Assembly (NCBI GenBank): GCA_020284085.1
Contig: JACEVL010000105.1
Location: forward strand, 559,858 to 623,857
Direction of reading: 5' to 3'
DNA: 64,000 nucleotides
Origin: Aporrectodea caliginosa
Taxonomy: Eukaryota; Annelida; Clitellata; Crassiclitellata; Lumbricidae
Of this stretch, positions 1 to 10,477 are shown piece by piece. The notes beneath the pieces were generated by a model. The model searched no databases. It was not told the DNA's origin and saw only the letters and a list, made by a program, of their open reading frames with translations. The position numbers and the translations under genes are program-made. How positions within the stretch are numbered: the first letter of the stretch is position 1; every line of letters begins with the position of its first letter.

Positions 1-473
1 AGTTATAGTTAGTATTATTTTTTAGTTATAGTTATACTTATAGTTAATGAATTTTTATTTTAGTTAATTTTAGTTACTACTTAGTTACAATAATTAAGGC
101 TATAAATTAAAGGCAAAATTGTGCGTATTCACACGCTGTTTCACAATTTGCTCAGAGCTTTGAATGCCTTTGAAGCATGGATGCATGATTCAGCTTCATC
201 AATACACGACTTTCCAAAGTAAATGACAAATTGCATTATAAAAATATCGCATTTTTCGTTCTCATTTATTTCGAATCATCCATATTGCACTTCCTATTTT
301 TATTTTTTATATTAACGAAAATAAGATGAATTTTCGTTATTGTTATTTTCGTTATAGTTATAGTTATAGTTAATGATATTTTTTAGTTATAGTTATAGTT
401 ATCGTTAACGAAATCATTTTATTTTCGTTAACGAACATTTTCGTTATCGTTATCGTTAACGAGAATCACACTG
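1..473. mobile_element. hAT-like MITE, right-hand part (copy 1)
   Basis: This is the same repeat as the complete copy at 17785-18291, in opposite orientation and cut by the window edge. It ends in the terminal inverted repeat GAGAATCACACTG at 461-473. The interior is AT-rich, with runs of TAGTTA and TTCGTTAACGA, and carries no ORF. The 8-bp target duplication is expected to be tacaacgg (474-481), but its left partner lies outside the window. Confidence 0.8.
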
Positions 474-485
474 TACAACGGTGTT

Positions 486-612
486 GGAAGAGGACAAGAG
501 GTGTACGATTGTTAGAGCGCTCGCCTAGAACCTTGAGCAAGTTCTTCACTCACAATTGCTCAGCGCCATCGATTGGAATTTCCTCATTAGATTGTAGAGC
601 TTTAAAATGCAC
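486..612 (+). repeat. SINE remnant
   Basis: A degraded stretch containing caagttcttcactcacaatt, which matches the body of the tRNA-derived SINE-G at 31680-31770. It runs straight into an (AAT)n tail. The pol III boxes are too decayed to call. Confidence 0.45.
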
Positions 613-621
613 AACAATAAC

Positions 622-676
<55 letters not shown>
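613..676. repeat. (AAT)n microsatellite
   Basis: Nearly pure AAT repeat following the SINE remnant; probably its tail. Confidence 0.9.
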
Positions 677-677
<1 letters not shown>

Positions 678-716
678 TAATAACTGATAATTTATTATTT
701 AAAATTGCTTCACGAT

Positions 717-752
717 AACGTCGTCTTATGACATCAAAGGCCGTTGACGACA
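717..752 (-). repeat. tiny retroposon family A copy
   Basis: Reverse complement of the A core: GTCGTCAACGGCC, TTTGATGTCATAAG, ACGACGTTAAAC. The ends GTCGTC and GACGAC are complementary and could pair in RNA. Confidence 0.75.
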
Positions 753-968
753 AAACGATTCTCATGTCTACCGTTATGACTTATAAGGTTATAGATCAAG
801 TTGATGATAACACGCCTAGGGGCGATTAAATTGGGTGTAATGCCTGCGTTTTCAAGGTGTCTAACAGTCGACCAAAATGATCGCTTTTGGCATTTTTGTA
901 CATTGTAGGCTAATATATAAAATGTTTGGCAAAGTCGTCGATAAGAATTTTTTTCGCTGTTTTAGGAA

Positions 969-1237
969 TTATGGGGGTGCTCGATAGTGTAGTGGTTAGT
1001 GTGCTGGACTGTCAACCGAGAAGTCGGGGTTCAAATCCCCACCAGGGCAGAAACTGGGTTTGAGATTTATCCTCATCCTGCATGCGCCCCAAAGCCAACA
1101 GTGACTGCACACTTTCGGTGGGAATATGAGACGGTGAGGGAGGGGATGGTACATCCGCCCTCATATGCCGAGGCTAGGAAAATGAAGTCGCTAACATTTA
1201 ATACCCATGGCTGCCTCTCGAGGCGAGCTTAGTATAG
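969..1237 (+). repeat. tRNA-derived SINE-D (Asp-like head)
   Basis: A tRNA-like head with an A box around tagtgtagtggttagtg and a B box GGTTCAAATCC near 1028. The anticodon-loop position reads ctGTCaa, as in tRNA-Asp. A tRNA-unrelated body and a TATAG-rich tail follow, so this is a SINE and not a tRNA gene. Other copies lie at 3351 (+), 22230 (-) and 26418 (-). Confidence 0.8.
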
Positions 1238-1326
1238 TATAGTATTGAATAGCATAGCATAGTATAGGACTGTACAGTACAATAAAGTATGCGATACACA
1301 ATAGTCAGTTGATTAGAGCGGACACT

Positions 1327-1366
1327 TTAGACACCTCTACAACGGTGCCAATGAACTCTATATAAA
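1327..1366 (+). promoter_or_regulatory. PSE-TATA module 1
   Basis: Box TAGACACCTCT with ACACC at 1331; TATATAAA starts at 1359, a spacing of 28. Pol III snRNA-type promoter by analogy only. Confidence 0.5.
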
Positions 1367-1478
1367 GATGGAACACGACAGGCAATTAAGATTTGTACTT
1401 GAGCATTGATTAGCAAGAGCGGTTGATTTTGAAACGCGGAGAGTACGGGTTAGGTCCTTCTCCCCTGAGACCCATACT

Positions 1479-1552
1479 GTGATGATGATGACGATTGTGA
1501 TGACGATTGTGATGATTGTGATGATTGTGGTGATGATGATGATGATGATTAT
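1479..1552. repeat. (GAT)n-rich microsatellite
   Basis: Imperfect GAT/TGA triplets running into TTA repeats. Confidence 0.85.
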
Positions 1553-1554
1553 TA

Positions 1555-2640
1555 TTATTATATTCGTTTATTGGTAACAAAAACTGATAGACACACCGCC
1601 ATCAGGTACATTGCAATTTAACAAAAGTTATGAATGAATGAATGCTAAGCAAGATTGTACCATATACCATAACAAGAAGCCAATGTTAGAGCGACAATAA
1701 GGCAACAAATTGTTATCAACAATTACCTGATGAATTGTTAAGTTAATTGAGAGAGTAACGTGGGATGAGTAATTTATCAGCATTAGTGGTTTGAGGATGG
1801 CTTTTTAAACAGGACTCGTGAGATAAAAAGTTTATCATCTTTAGTGGGTAGTACAAAGTTGTGAGGGCGTGGTCTCATTTTGTAATGACGATCAATAATC
1901 GGAGGAAAGAGCGGCCGAAGAACATGGAAGTCGTTTCTGGAAACAGCGGCCAGTAGGCGATCATCAGCCTGGTCCACCATTTCAGCAGCAGTTAGCGAGT
2001 CTTCCCTTAGGTAACCTGATCGGCGGCACCTTGCCAAAAGACGCTCAATCCTGGCCCGGTCCGTGGAGGTTGTAAAACCCCACCAGGCCGGGGCATCGTA
2101 CATCATCCTGGAGACAGTAGTAGCTCTAGTCACTACATGTAGAGCCTCAGGTGGTAATCCATGTGCCCTTAACGTTCTTAACCCTTTCCAGCCCAAATTA
2201 ATTGTAGCGATCCAAAAACATTGTTTTCTATTAAATCTCATCATTCCCACCTAAAATAAGCAAAAACCAAACTTTTTAATTTTTTTCGCATTTTTTCCGC
2301 AATGTAAAAATAGGACCATTTGGACCCAACGGGAATTGGCTAACCAGTCCATTTTTCATAAAAATTTAAGTAAAAACTACATTTTTTATAACAATATTTC
2401 ATATAATTGCTGAATGAGTCCAAATGGACCCAATGGGAGTTGCCGGTTCAGTTTATTCGTAAACAACATTGACTTTAGAGCACCTACGTGTGTTTGGGTC
2501 CAATTGGACCGGTGGGCTGAAAGGGTTAAGGCATGAAGAGACCAGGCACAGGAGGCAAGAGTGGCGTCTACATGAGTAGTAACTCGAAGATCGGAGCTCA
2601 GGGTAACTCCAAGTATGTTAATGGAAGTTACTCTTTCCAG
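1555..2640 (-). pseudogene. non-LTR retrotransposon, RT C-terminal part, interrupted
   Basis: The C-terminal region of a CR1/jockey-like reverse transcriptase, read from about 2640 down. Visible pieces are ILGVTLSSDLRVTTHVD, LRTLRAHGLPPEALH, YDAPAWWGF and the end YKMRPRPHNF. It matches the family at 17652-19427 and 33925-35180. A TTAA-flanked MITE (2182-2525) splits the coding region; joining the two sides restores continuous homology. The 5' part (endonuclease, catalytic RT motifs) is missing. The 3' UTR runs into an AAT tail near 1555. Dead copy. Confidence 0.85.
2182..2525. mobile_element. TTAA-flanked piggyBac-like MITE
   Basis: 344 bp, with TTAA on both sides (2178-2181 and 2526-2529) and terminal inverted repeats CCCTTTCCAGCCCA / TGGGCTGAAAGGG. 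Near the ends are palindromic GGACC/GGTCC motifs such as GGTCCAATTGGACC. No ORF. It sits inside a reverse transcriptase coding region, so the flanks define the empty site exactly. Confidence 0.85.
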
Positions 2641-2644
2641 ATGA

Positions 2645-2678
<34 letters not shown>

Positions 2679-2752
2679 GGTAGTGGTGGGGGTGATGATG
2701 GTGGTGATGATCATGATGGTGGTGATGATGGTGGTGGTGGTGGTGGTGGTGG

Positions 2753-2807
<55 letters not shown>

Positions 2808-2882
2808 GGTGGTGGTGGTGGTGGTGATGATTTGAGGTGGTGGTGATGGTGGTGATGGTGGTGGTGGTGGTGGTGGTGGTGG

Positions 2883-2943
<61 letters not shown>

Positions 2944-3062
2944 GGTGGTGGTGGTGGTGGGGATGATGGTGGTGGTGATGATGGTGGTGGTGGTGGTGGT
3001 GATGGTGGTGGTGGTGGTGGGGGTGATGATGGTGGTGATGATGATGGTGGTGGTGGTGGTGG

Positions 3063-3138
<76 letters not shown>
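2641..3138. repeat. (GAT)n/(GGT)n satellite, about 500 bp
   Basis: Alternating blocks of GAT and GGT triplets. Open frames through it (poly-Met/Val) are repeat artefacts. Confidence 0.95.
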
Positions 3139-3139
<1 letters not shown>

Positions 3140-3640
3140 AATTTCTTTTATAAAACTGCTTCACGAAATCTGATATCTTCCGTTAACGTCGACATTCGTG
3201 GTTTAGAAGAAATAGGAAAATTGACGATAGACGTTTAAATGGGTTGTCATGACTGAGTTTTAAAGGTGTCTAACTATCGACCAAAAAGATCGTTTTTGGC
3301 ATTTGTGCATTGTAATAATTATATAACATTTTGTTGCAATCTTAGGAATAAGGGGCTTCTCGATAGTCTATTGGTTAGTGTGCTGGACTGTCAATCGAGT
3401 GGACGGAGGTTCAAATCCCTACCAGGGCAGACATATTGTTCGACATTACTGCTCCACCTTCGCCCCTAGCCAATTCAACTATTATGAGTACACTGACTGT
3501 AGGCTACACTGTCATTGGGAAGATGCGACGGTGAGGGAGAGGGCTAGCCGCCCGCCCTCATATGCCGATGCTAAGAAAATGAAGTCGCTAACAATTCATA
3601 CCAAGGCTGCCTCTACGGGTTAGCGTAAGGGACTGCTCTT
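3140..3640 (+). repeat. diverged duplicate of 690-1240, including SINE-D
   Basis: The flank (ctgcttcacga, ggtgtctaac, tcgaccaaaa, gatcg, ttggcattt, cattgta) and the SINE-D (head near 3360, B box ggttcaaatccc near 3408) repeat the order of 690-1240. The unit was therefore duplicated with its SINE, or both lie in a larger repeat. Confidence 0.75.
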
Positions 3641-3749
3641 CTTCTTCTGGACTTTTCAGTGTGTAGGTTGCATTGTCTCTCGTAACGCTGCACCCCGATT
3701 TTCGAAATTCTGATCACTTATTCACCTGCCTATCATAATAGTTCTCTTT

Positions 3750-3789
3750 TTGGACACCTTTAAGATGTGGTCAACAATTTATATATAAG
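3750..3789 (+). promoter_or_regulatory. PSE-TATA module 2
   Basis: ACACCTTT at 3754, TATATAAG at 3782, spacing 28. A family B retroposon starts at 3811, 29 bp after the TATA start. Confidence 0.55.
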
Positions 3790-3810
3790 TATATGACACG
3801 TTATCTAATT

Positions 3811-3898
3811 AAGAGCTGTAAGAGCTGTAATATGCCAAAAATAATCTTTGTCGGCGGAAACGGCCTATGTCGTCATAAGCTGCCGTTAAACTGTGGAT
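3811..3898 (+). repeat. tiny retroposon family B copy
   Basis: Carries aagagctgtaatatgccaaa, then ctttgtcggcgg, aacggcctatg, cgtcataagc and tgccgttaaactgtgga. It starts right after a PSE-TATA module. Confidence 0.8.
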
Positions 3899-3949
3899 GC
3901 AATCCAATTAGTGCAGATTGCTCACAGATTGTGTATTATGGATCGAATG

Positions 3950-4465
3950 GGACGCAGTGGTGTAGCGGTATGTTCTGTGTCTCGTAACCGAAGGGTCGCA
4001 GGTTCGAATCAACCTCTGCGTAGCGACCTTGGACAAGTTGCTCACCCACATTAATTTTGTTTGTAAGAAAGTCAACGGGAAACCACCTCACTCATCTCAT
4101 CCCCGGGTGGCATATCTTCGGGCAGAGAACTCATCATCATCATCAATACCTCTGAGTTCAGAAAATTCTGAGATCCTTCACCAATATCGCCATTCTGCTG
4201 CCATCATCTGCCCTAGGCTTCTCTACTGAAGTCTCGCCTCTTCAAGAATTCCTACCCTAATCCATCCAATCCTTTTTCTCCCGAGCTTTCTCGTTCTCAA
4301 AGAAATCGGCTACCTCCTCTCTACGGACTCGGACCTCCACTGGACTTCACTATCGGAACAACCCCTCTGACTCGACGCAGCACTCGCGAATAAGCTGCTA
4401 CCCCGCGCTTAGCTTTAGAGCAAGGCTTTAAGACATTTTGAGTTTACGATTACGATTACAATAAT
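3950..4465 (+). repeat. tRNA-derived SINE-G head with a retroelement 3' end
   Basis: The head has an A-box-like gtgtagcggtatg and B box GGTTCGAATCAACC (about 3998). The 3' part (4325-4460) matches the - strand repeat at 11541-11700 and ends in gattacgattaca. The middle is diverged, and this may be two elements rather than one. Confidence 0.55.
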
Positions 4466-4767
4466 GTTTTTTACACACTCCGCTATATCCGCTCAATAGT
4501 TGCGGTTACCCACTCTTAAACTCTTACCAAGAAGTCCGTGGTGGGCGTGCCGTCAACGTGTCAATCAAACGCCTGTCGCTAAACGCCGTCAGAGAAACAT
4601 ACTTGAACGTTAAGTCGTTAACGCAAAAAGCTCAGGTAGATCGTCGGTAGTTATAGGTAGGTATGAAGGTCGATATATTATACTAGATGTTTGCCCGTCC
4701 TAAGACGGTTAAAACAGTTTTAAAATGTCAAGAGATGCATCTTCTCGTGCTATGATTGACATAAGTC
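4466..4767. other. no recognisable feature
   Basis: AT-moderate sequence with no ORF, repeat or RNA signal that I can support. Confidence 0.6.
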
Positions 4768-5225
4768 TTCTCTCTCTCCCTCCCTACCTCCCTCCGTACC
4801 TCCGTCCGTCCGTCGCTCCCTCCCACTCTTCATCCACTTCCACTTTCCCTCTTGCATTAACAGGATCTAACCACCCGAGGATATAACTGATCTTCCCTCC
4901 CTCCCCTCCCCAATCCTCCCTCCCTTTCCTCTTTCCTCTCCCACAAAACTCCCCTCCTTCCCTTACACTCCTCTTCCCTCTGTCCCGTCCATCCCTCGCC
5001 TCCTCTTCGCCTCCCTCTCCCTCTCCCTTCCCTCTCCCTCCCCTCACTTCCCCTCCCTCCCCTCCAAAAACTCCCTTCCCTTACCCTCCCCTTCCCTCTG
5101 TCCCCTACTTCCCTCCCATAAAACTCCCTCCTTCCCTGATCCCTCCCCTTCCCTCTGTCCCTCCATTCCTTCCCCTCCCTCTTCCCCTCCCTCCCCTACC
5201 CTCCCTCCCTTCCCTCTCCTCTCTC
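4768..5225. repeat. CT-rich low-complexity tract
   Basis: About 460 bp of CCCT/CTCC pyrimidine on the + strand. Frames through it are low-complexity artefacts. Confidence 0.9.
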
Positions 5226-5302
5226 ATTAAGACCTACCGACGTGTCTGGTTGACGCGGTTGCTTGTCCGCTCCGTGTGGCAATAATTGAAAGCGAAGTTA
5301 TA

Positions 5303-5337
5303 TGTGTGATGTCACAATAATATTGTGACGTCACACA
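5303..5337. other. 35-bp palindrome containing a CRE core
   Basis: The arms 5303-5319 and 5321-5337 are complementary apart from one base, around a single central A. The right arm includes TGACGTCA, the CREB/ATF consensus. It could act as a hairpin or a binding site; neither is shown. Confidence 0.6.
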
Positions 5338-5854
5338 AAGATGATCTCTTGCGAAACAGCGTTACACGACAGATGGACACATAGAGATTTCTGTGCGTTT
5401 ATATTATTAATTATGGAAAGGTAGGCAGGCGAGACCCAGAGAGCTACTAAACCGAATTCACCATTCTCAAGCGAAGACTAGTATTATACGATAGGGTTAG
5501 TACCGCGTATATGCTCGGATAGTGTTGTAAATACGGTATCGCGGTGCTCTAGAAATTATACGTTTTGCAGTAAGACGACTTCGGTACTCACGGCACGTTG
5601 TAAAAGGTACGTACTCCTGGAGTACTACAAATTCGGTACTGACGGTAGGTACTCCGTAGAGGATACGTGCTCATGATTTGAAGGTACGGTATTCTCACAG
5701 AAAAAGAAGTGCTGTATTCCTATAACCTCAATAGTATAATATGTAAATTATTATTATTGTTTGCATACGGCTATAATAGTTGAATGCTGCACGTTACGAA
5801 GTTATGGAGAGTGTGTGTATTTACCTCACGAGTCACGACTGAACGCATCTGCTG

Positions 5855-5894
5855 TTTATATAGATTTATTTAATCACTTTTGAAAGGTGTTTAT
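5855..5894 (-). promoter_or_regulatory. PSE-TATA module 3
   Basis: Minus-strand ACACCTTT from 5890 downward, TATATAAA from 5862, spacing 28. Inverted duplicate of the module at 7437. Confidence 0.5.
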
Positions 5895-5941
5895 AATCTC
5901 AGGTGATCAAAACAATATCCGGAGATGGAAGGGTTTTACTT

Positions 5942-6106
<165 letters not shown>

Positions 6107-6326
6107 TGCTACTGCCACCACTACTGCTACTTCTACCACTACTAAACCAATACCACTACCACTACCACTGCCACTACCACTACTACTAAGTTGAAACTGC
6201 TCTCTTTACTTCACCGCCACCCTGACCATAAGCGAAAGCTGACTTTTCTTTACCCTAAGATTACGATAATATAATCTAACTTGCATTACATTACATTACA
6301 TTGCCGACTGTCTAACAGACAGAGCA

Positions 6327-6614
6327 ATGCAGTTCCCAATGCTATCGGCGTCTGAGATGGACGTCGCCCGTGTCCATCGGCGCAACCCCCACGACCTGCA
6401 CTGGCGCAAGGACCCACCTGCCTGGCCCGGACGGGTCGACTCCGCCTACCGCCGCCTCTACCCTCACCTGGTCGATGAGTTCTGTTGTATGCAGTGCGGG
6501 GCCATACCGTGTCCCTTCGACCACGCTGAGGACAGGGACACGAGGATGCAGGACATGTCCTTCGTTGGGGACATCGTAAGGGAAAAGAAGGAGCTCGAGG
6601 CAGATATAGCGAAG
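6327..6614 (+). CDS. coiled-coil protein, exon 1 (first recognised coding exon)
   Basis: Encodes 96 residues starting at ATG 6327 and ending AAG|GTGAGG, a good donor in phase 0. The exon is GC-rich and non-repetitive, unlike its AT-rich flanks. An acidic/basic N-terminal part is followed by a Cys/His cluster (Cys53, Cys54, Cys57, Cys62, His66) that might bind zinc. The last 20 residues (IVREKKELEADIAK) begin a coiled coil that continues in exon 2. The frame stays open upstream to a possible acceptor ...TCTAACAG|AC at 6318, so this could be an internal exon and the ATG an internal Met. Family not recognised; no function assigned. Confidence 0.7.
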
Positions 6615-6620
6615 GTGAGG

Positions 6621-6651
<31 letters not shown>

Positions 6652-6837
6652 CTTCGTTGATTGACTCGTTGATTGATTTGTTCAATCACTCAATCATGAG
6701 TTCAATCGTTAAGTCACTCAGTCAATCATTTAGTCCATCATTAATTCAGTCAGTCAGTCATTCAATCATTATTATAATAATTAATAATAATTAATAATAT
6801 AATAATAATATAAATAATAATATAAATAATAATATAA

Positions 6838-7029
6838 CTACTGCTACTGCTACTGCTACTGCTACTGCCACTGCCACTGCCACTGCCACTGCCACTGCCA
6901 CTGCCACTGCCACTGCCACTGCCACTGCCACTGCCACTGCCACTGCCACTGCCACTGCCACTGCCACTGCCACTGCCACTGCCACTGCCACTGCCACTGC
7001 CACTGCCACTGCCACTGCTACTGCTACTG

Positions 7030-7097
<68 letters not shown>

Positions 7098-7098
7098 G

Positions 7099-7172
<74 letters not shown>
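6838..7172. repeat. compound triplet/hexamer satellite
   Basis: Runs (CTGCTA)n, then about 170 bp of (CTGCCA)n, then (CTA)n, then (AAT)n. Confidence 0.95.
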
Positions 7173-7175
<3 letters not shown>

Positions 7176-7282
7176 TTAGCCATACTAGGCGTGATTATTC
7201 TTCGGAATTGCTTTTAGAAGCCTGAGGGATCATTTATACCTCGGGCAAAAAATAAAAAATAATAATAATAATAATAATAGTA

Positions 7283-7377
<95 letters not shown>

Positions 7378-7432
7378 CACTCAGAGTAAAACCCTTCCAT
7401 ATCCGGATATCGTTTTGATCGCCTGAGGGATT

Positions 7433-7472
7433 ATAAACACCTTTAAAAAGTGAATAAATAAATCTATATAAA
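7433..7472 (+). promoter_or_regulatory. PSE-TATA module 4
   Basis: ACACCTTT at 7437, TATATAAA at 7465, spacing 28. Confidence 0.55.
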
Positions 7473-7707
7473 TAGCAGCTGCGTTCAGTCGTGACTTGTG
7501 AGATCACACACACATTCTCCATAACTTCGTGACGTGCAACATTCAACTACAACACTAGCCGTATGCAAACAATAACAATAATTTACAGATACTATTTTGA
7601 GTCAGAGCCAGTCCTAAACCTGGAACTCTCTTTAAGGGAGAAGTGCGAAGGTCGAACGGATGGGTGCAGATACTCCGTTCGTAAAGAAAAAATACGTATG
7701 AAATCCA

Positions 7708-7795
7708 ATGCAAGCATTGGACTCCAACGGGCCTCGGCCCATGGATACGATGCAAGCGTTGGACACCTACGGGCCTTCGGCCCATGGATACTGAT
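7708..7795 (+). repeat. two tandem 44-bp units with GC hairpin
   Basis: Two copies of ATGCAAGC(G/A)TTGGAC ... GGGCCTTCGGCCCATGGATAC. The GGGCC/GGCCC pair forms a short stem-loop. Confidence 0.65.
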
Positions 7796-8024
7796 GATGA
7801 TGATGATTTTGAGTTTGTACAGAACTTCTTTTTCTGTGAGAATACCGTACCTTCAAATCTAGTATTCATTCATTCATTCAGTCATTCATTCATTCATTCA
7901 GTTAATCAGTCGGTCATTCAGTAAGCCAGTCAGCAAGTCAGTCAATCGCTCAGTCATTCTTTCGTTCATTCATCCTTTCACTTATTGATTCTGTTAAGTA
8001 CTTTCTGTTGCTTCGTGCTTTCAG

Positions 8025-8087
8025 CTGCGTGAGAAGATCACTTCCTTTCAACAGATGCAGCAGAAATGGGTTTCAGATAAACAAACG
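8025..8087 (+). CDS. coiled-coil protein, exon 2
   Basis: 63 nt, 21 codons, from acceptor TTTCAG|CTG to donor ACG|GTAATA; phase 0 at both ends. It encodes LREKITSFQQMQQKWVSDKQ plus T and continues the heptad pattern of exon 1. The exact frame fit with exons 1 and 3 is the main evidence. Too short to identify alone. Confidence 0.65.
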
Positions 8088-8344
8088 GTAATAACCATAC
8101 CTTCAACAGATTAGAGCAAGGTAGGGTAAGATTAAATATGCCAATAGGTAAGTTTATGGCAAGGTGAAGTTACACAGTGGGTCAAATTCTGAGACCTTTC
8201 ACTGGAAAGAAACCAAATAAATCTGTGTGACCTGAATTTGCGTAACGTTTCCCATTGCATTGTGGTAACTTACTTCATTCATTCATTCATTCAGTCATTC
8301 ATTCAGTTAATCAGTCAGTTATTCAGTCAACTGCATGCATCAGA

Positions 8345-8560
8345 GGGCCCGATAGCAAATTGGATAACACACTGGCATAGAGAGCGAGAGGTACCGAGAT
8401 CGACACCCGTAGGGCGGACATGCTTTGTAGGCTGCTATTAGCGCCGTGTATTGCAGGCTGTCTGTTCTGTTAGTAACTGTTAAGATTAATGTCTTCTGCG
8501 ATTTCTGTTCTTGTGAATTGTTTCAATTGCATAACTGTACACTGTAACTGGTTGCGGTTT
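8345..8560 (+). repeat. tRNA-derived SINE-S
   Basis: The head has A-box-like gatagcaaattggataacac and a degenerate B box gagatcgacaccc. Cleaner copies read tagcgcattggataac and gagttcgagtccc. The body is shared with copies at 10478 (-), 14265 (+), 50465 (-) and 58285 (-). Confidence 0.75.
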
Positions 8561-8609
8561 GTCAACCGGATTGGTTCAATACAGAATATTATATGAGTAA
8601 TGGTTGATG

Positions 8610-8649
8610 CTAAACACCTTTATAATTAAATTATTTGATGTTATATAAA
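8610..8649 (+). promoter_or_regulatory. PSE-TATA module 5
   Basis: TTGATGCTAAACACCTTT with ACACC at 8614; TATATAAA at 8642, spacing 28. Downstream sequence cacacttcagtatta resembles that at 11033. Confidence 0.55.
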
Positions 8650-8723
8650 GCCACACTTCAGTATTATTTTGTTTCATTTGCTTATAAGTTTCCTCAAGCC
8701 GACGGATCATATTTTGTCATGCT

Positions 8724-9903
8724 CAGTGTGACCACTGCGTGGGATTTTCCCCAATTTTGGGGGTCAAACTTGGGATCTGTAGATTTTGCTTATAGCAATC
8801 TTGGGATTTTGCAAAAGTCTACAGACTAGTTTTTTTTACCGTACTATGCAACAGTGGCAGCGAATCAGATAAGAAAACTCGCTCAGTCTGAAAGACGATT
8901 TTTATTATTGGAACTTGTAAGCATTGTTAATTCGATGTTATGCTCCGGTTTTTTCTTTGCGAGTTCTTAACTAGGCATTTTTGTGAATAATCGTAATCGT
9001 AATCGTAATCAAGCATTTATATAGCGCCACTCAAAACAGAGGCGCTCCCGACCCGAGCCAGTCTCTTCACGTAAAGGGAAGTTTTCAGGCGCTTGCGGAA
9101 CTGGTCACAAGAAATAGAAAAAGGTCAGTCCTGAGGGACTGAGGTAACTGGTTCCAGCTATTGGGACCAATAATAGCGAAACTCCTAGACTGGGCCGTAG
9201 AAGTACGCACCCGCGGGACAACCAAGTAACCACGGGCCGAGGACCGAAGGGAGGAACGACTGTGCAAGCAGATACTGGGGTACAAAAGGCCCTAAGAGAG
9301 TGAGGAGCAGACCCATCAAGACAGCTTCGCATGAGGGAACAGACCTTGAATTGGATGCGCTGGCCAGTGAAGGGAGTCACGGATAAAATAGGAGATATGG
9401 TCAAACTTTGCAATGCCCCCTATGAGGCGGGCGGCAGCGTTTAGAATGGACTGAAGTTTAGATGTATTTGTAGAGGAGAGACCAATGTACACCGCATTCC
9501 CATAATCAATCCTGGAACAGATCAGTGCATGGACCAAAGTCGTGATAGTGTGCAGTGGTAGTGATTGGCGGATGGCACGGAGTTGGCGTAGGTAGTAGAA
9601 GCAGGAACGAGATACACTATTTACATGATCAGATAGAGAGAGAGGACAGGATCAAGAATGAATCCAAGATCACGGACAGAGGAAGAGAAGTGCATATTGG
9701 GAAACCGAAGACGAAGGACTTGCTGGGTCTGCTCCTCACTATCTTAATAATTGTGAATGTTAAAAGTTAAAACCCATTTCATATTATTTTCATCAAAACT
9801 TGTCTTTTTCGGTAACTTGTGATTTGTTGGTACACTTTTGGCCAATCTTGGAATTTTTCTGGCAAGAACTTGGGATTTAAAAAAATGGAGAGAGGTCGCA
9901 CCG
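8724..9903 (-). mobile_element. non-autonomous hAT element, copy interrupted by a retroelement
   Basis: Flanked by a perfect 8-bp target duplication GTCATGCT (8716-8723 and 9904-9911). The inverted ends CAGTGTGACCACT and aggtcgcaccg are degraded. It is the same family as 46412-47600 and 52172-52600, in opposite orientation. No transposase. A CR1-like fragment (8992-9745) is nested inside. Confidence 0.85.
8992..9745 (-). pseudogene. 5'-truncated CR1-like retrotransposon with an inverted end
   Basis: Covers the RT C-terminal region, read on the minus strand from the part encoding HALICSRIDYGNAVYIGLSS down to a (GATTAC)n 3' tail at 8992. It closely matches 41366-42271 but has frameshifts. The last 27 bp (about 9719-9745) are in the opposite orientation, matching 41673-41699 reversed: a 5' inversion. 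The likely target duplication is AATAAT (8986-8991 and 9746-9751). Confidence 0.8.
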
Positions 9904-9997
9904 GTCATGCTAACTATGTATGGAAGCTCATGATTACGATAGCGACTAACATAACTTCTTCACATTACCCAAGAAGCTCAAGTTTCGTATGCTAACT

Positions 9998-10062
9998 ATG
10001 TATGTAAGTATGTATGTATGTATGTATGTATGTATGTATGCATGCATGCATGTATGTATGTA
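9998..10062. repeat. (TATG)n microsatellite
   Basis: Tandem TATG with some CATG units. Confidence 0.9.
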
Positions 10063-10135
10063 TAAATGCCTGGATGTAGGCCTTTGTATGTGTGCATATG
10101 GACGTCTGTATTATGCTACGGTGTCTTATTATCAG

Positions 10136-10199
10136 TTACAGAGACACGTCTATGAACTGGAGACCGCGAAACAGTCGCACGAGAAGGAAAAAAACAGGT
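10136..10199 (+). CDS. coiled-coil protein, exon 3
   Basis: Acceptor TTATCAG|TTACAG. Encodes LQRHVYELETAKQSHEKEKN, a clear coiled-coil segment in phase with exon 2. The donor is ambiguous: AACAG|GTGTAAGT leaves no open join to exon 4, while AACAGGT|GTAAGT (used here, phase 1) joins in frame to an acceptor at 11427. A missed small exon between 3 and 4 is the alternative. Confidence 0.6.
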
Positions 10200-10363
10200 G
10201 TAAGTTTATTGGATTGTCTATTTATATAGTAATTTAGCAAGGTCATTTAAAAAGCGCTATTGTAATAACCGCATTTTTTACTATACTATAGGAAGAAACG
10301 AGGTAATGAATCGTAATATTACTATACTATAGGAAGAATCGAGGTAATGAGTCTTGATTTATG

Positions 10364-10403
10364 TTAGACACCTTTATAAAATTGTCCAATAAGGCTATAT
10401 AAA
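10364..10403 (+). promoter_or_regulatory. PSE-TATA module 6 with upstream box
   Basis: ACACCTTT at 10368, TATATAAA at 10396, spacing 28. The upstream box ATAGGAAGAATCGAGGTAAT lies near 10330, 36 nt before ACACC; a second copy of that box lies near 10270. Confidence 0.55.
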
Positions 10404-10477
10404 TAGCGTACTGTATTTTGACGTTTCTTATTGTCTCACGATCTTCGGATCGCCTTGACCTTTTTGTTCCTATAATA

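Larger units (their letters stand above)
7255..7865. repeat. right arm of inverted repeat flanking exon 1
   Basis: Begins with (AAT)n to 7376, then the reverse complement of 5752-5943, interrupted by extra sequence, then a match to 5675-5712 near 7826-7865. Confidence 0.7.

Noticed and set aside
980..1051. tRNA-Asp-like gene (and other tRNA-like heads at 8350, 13690, 14280, 30385, 31482, 50660)
   Set aside because: Each is followed by a SINE body and repeated at other sites; acceptor stems do not pair properly. Called as SINEs.
2533..3238. Met/Val-rich frames
   Set aside because: GAT/GGT satellite plus part of a reverse transcriptase on the other strand.
851..3270. Further PSE boxes at 860 (-) and 3269 (-)
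   Set aside because: GGTGTCTAAC is present, but no TATA lies 26-29 nt away (only weak TTTAA at other distances); left out of the module count.
7555..7869. Frames on both strands at 7.55-7.87 kb
   Set aside because: They cover the right arm of an inverted repeat and two 44-bp tandem units; no coding evidence.
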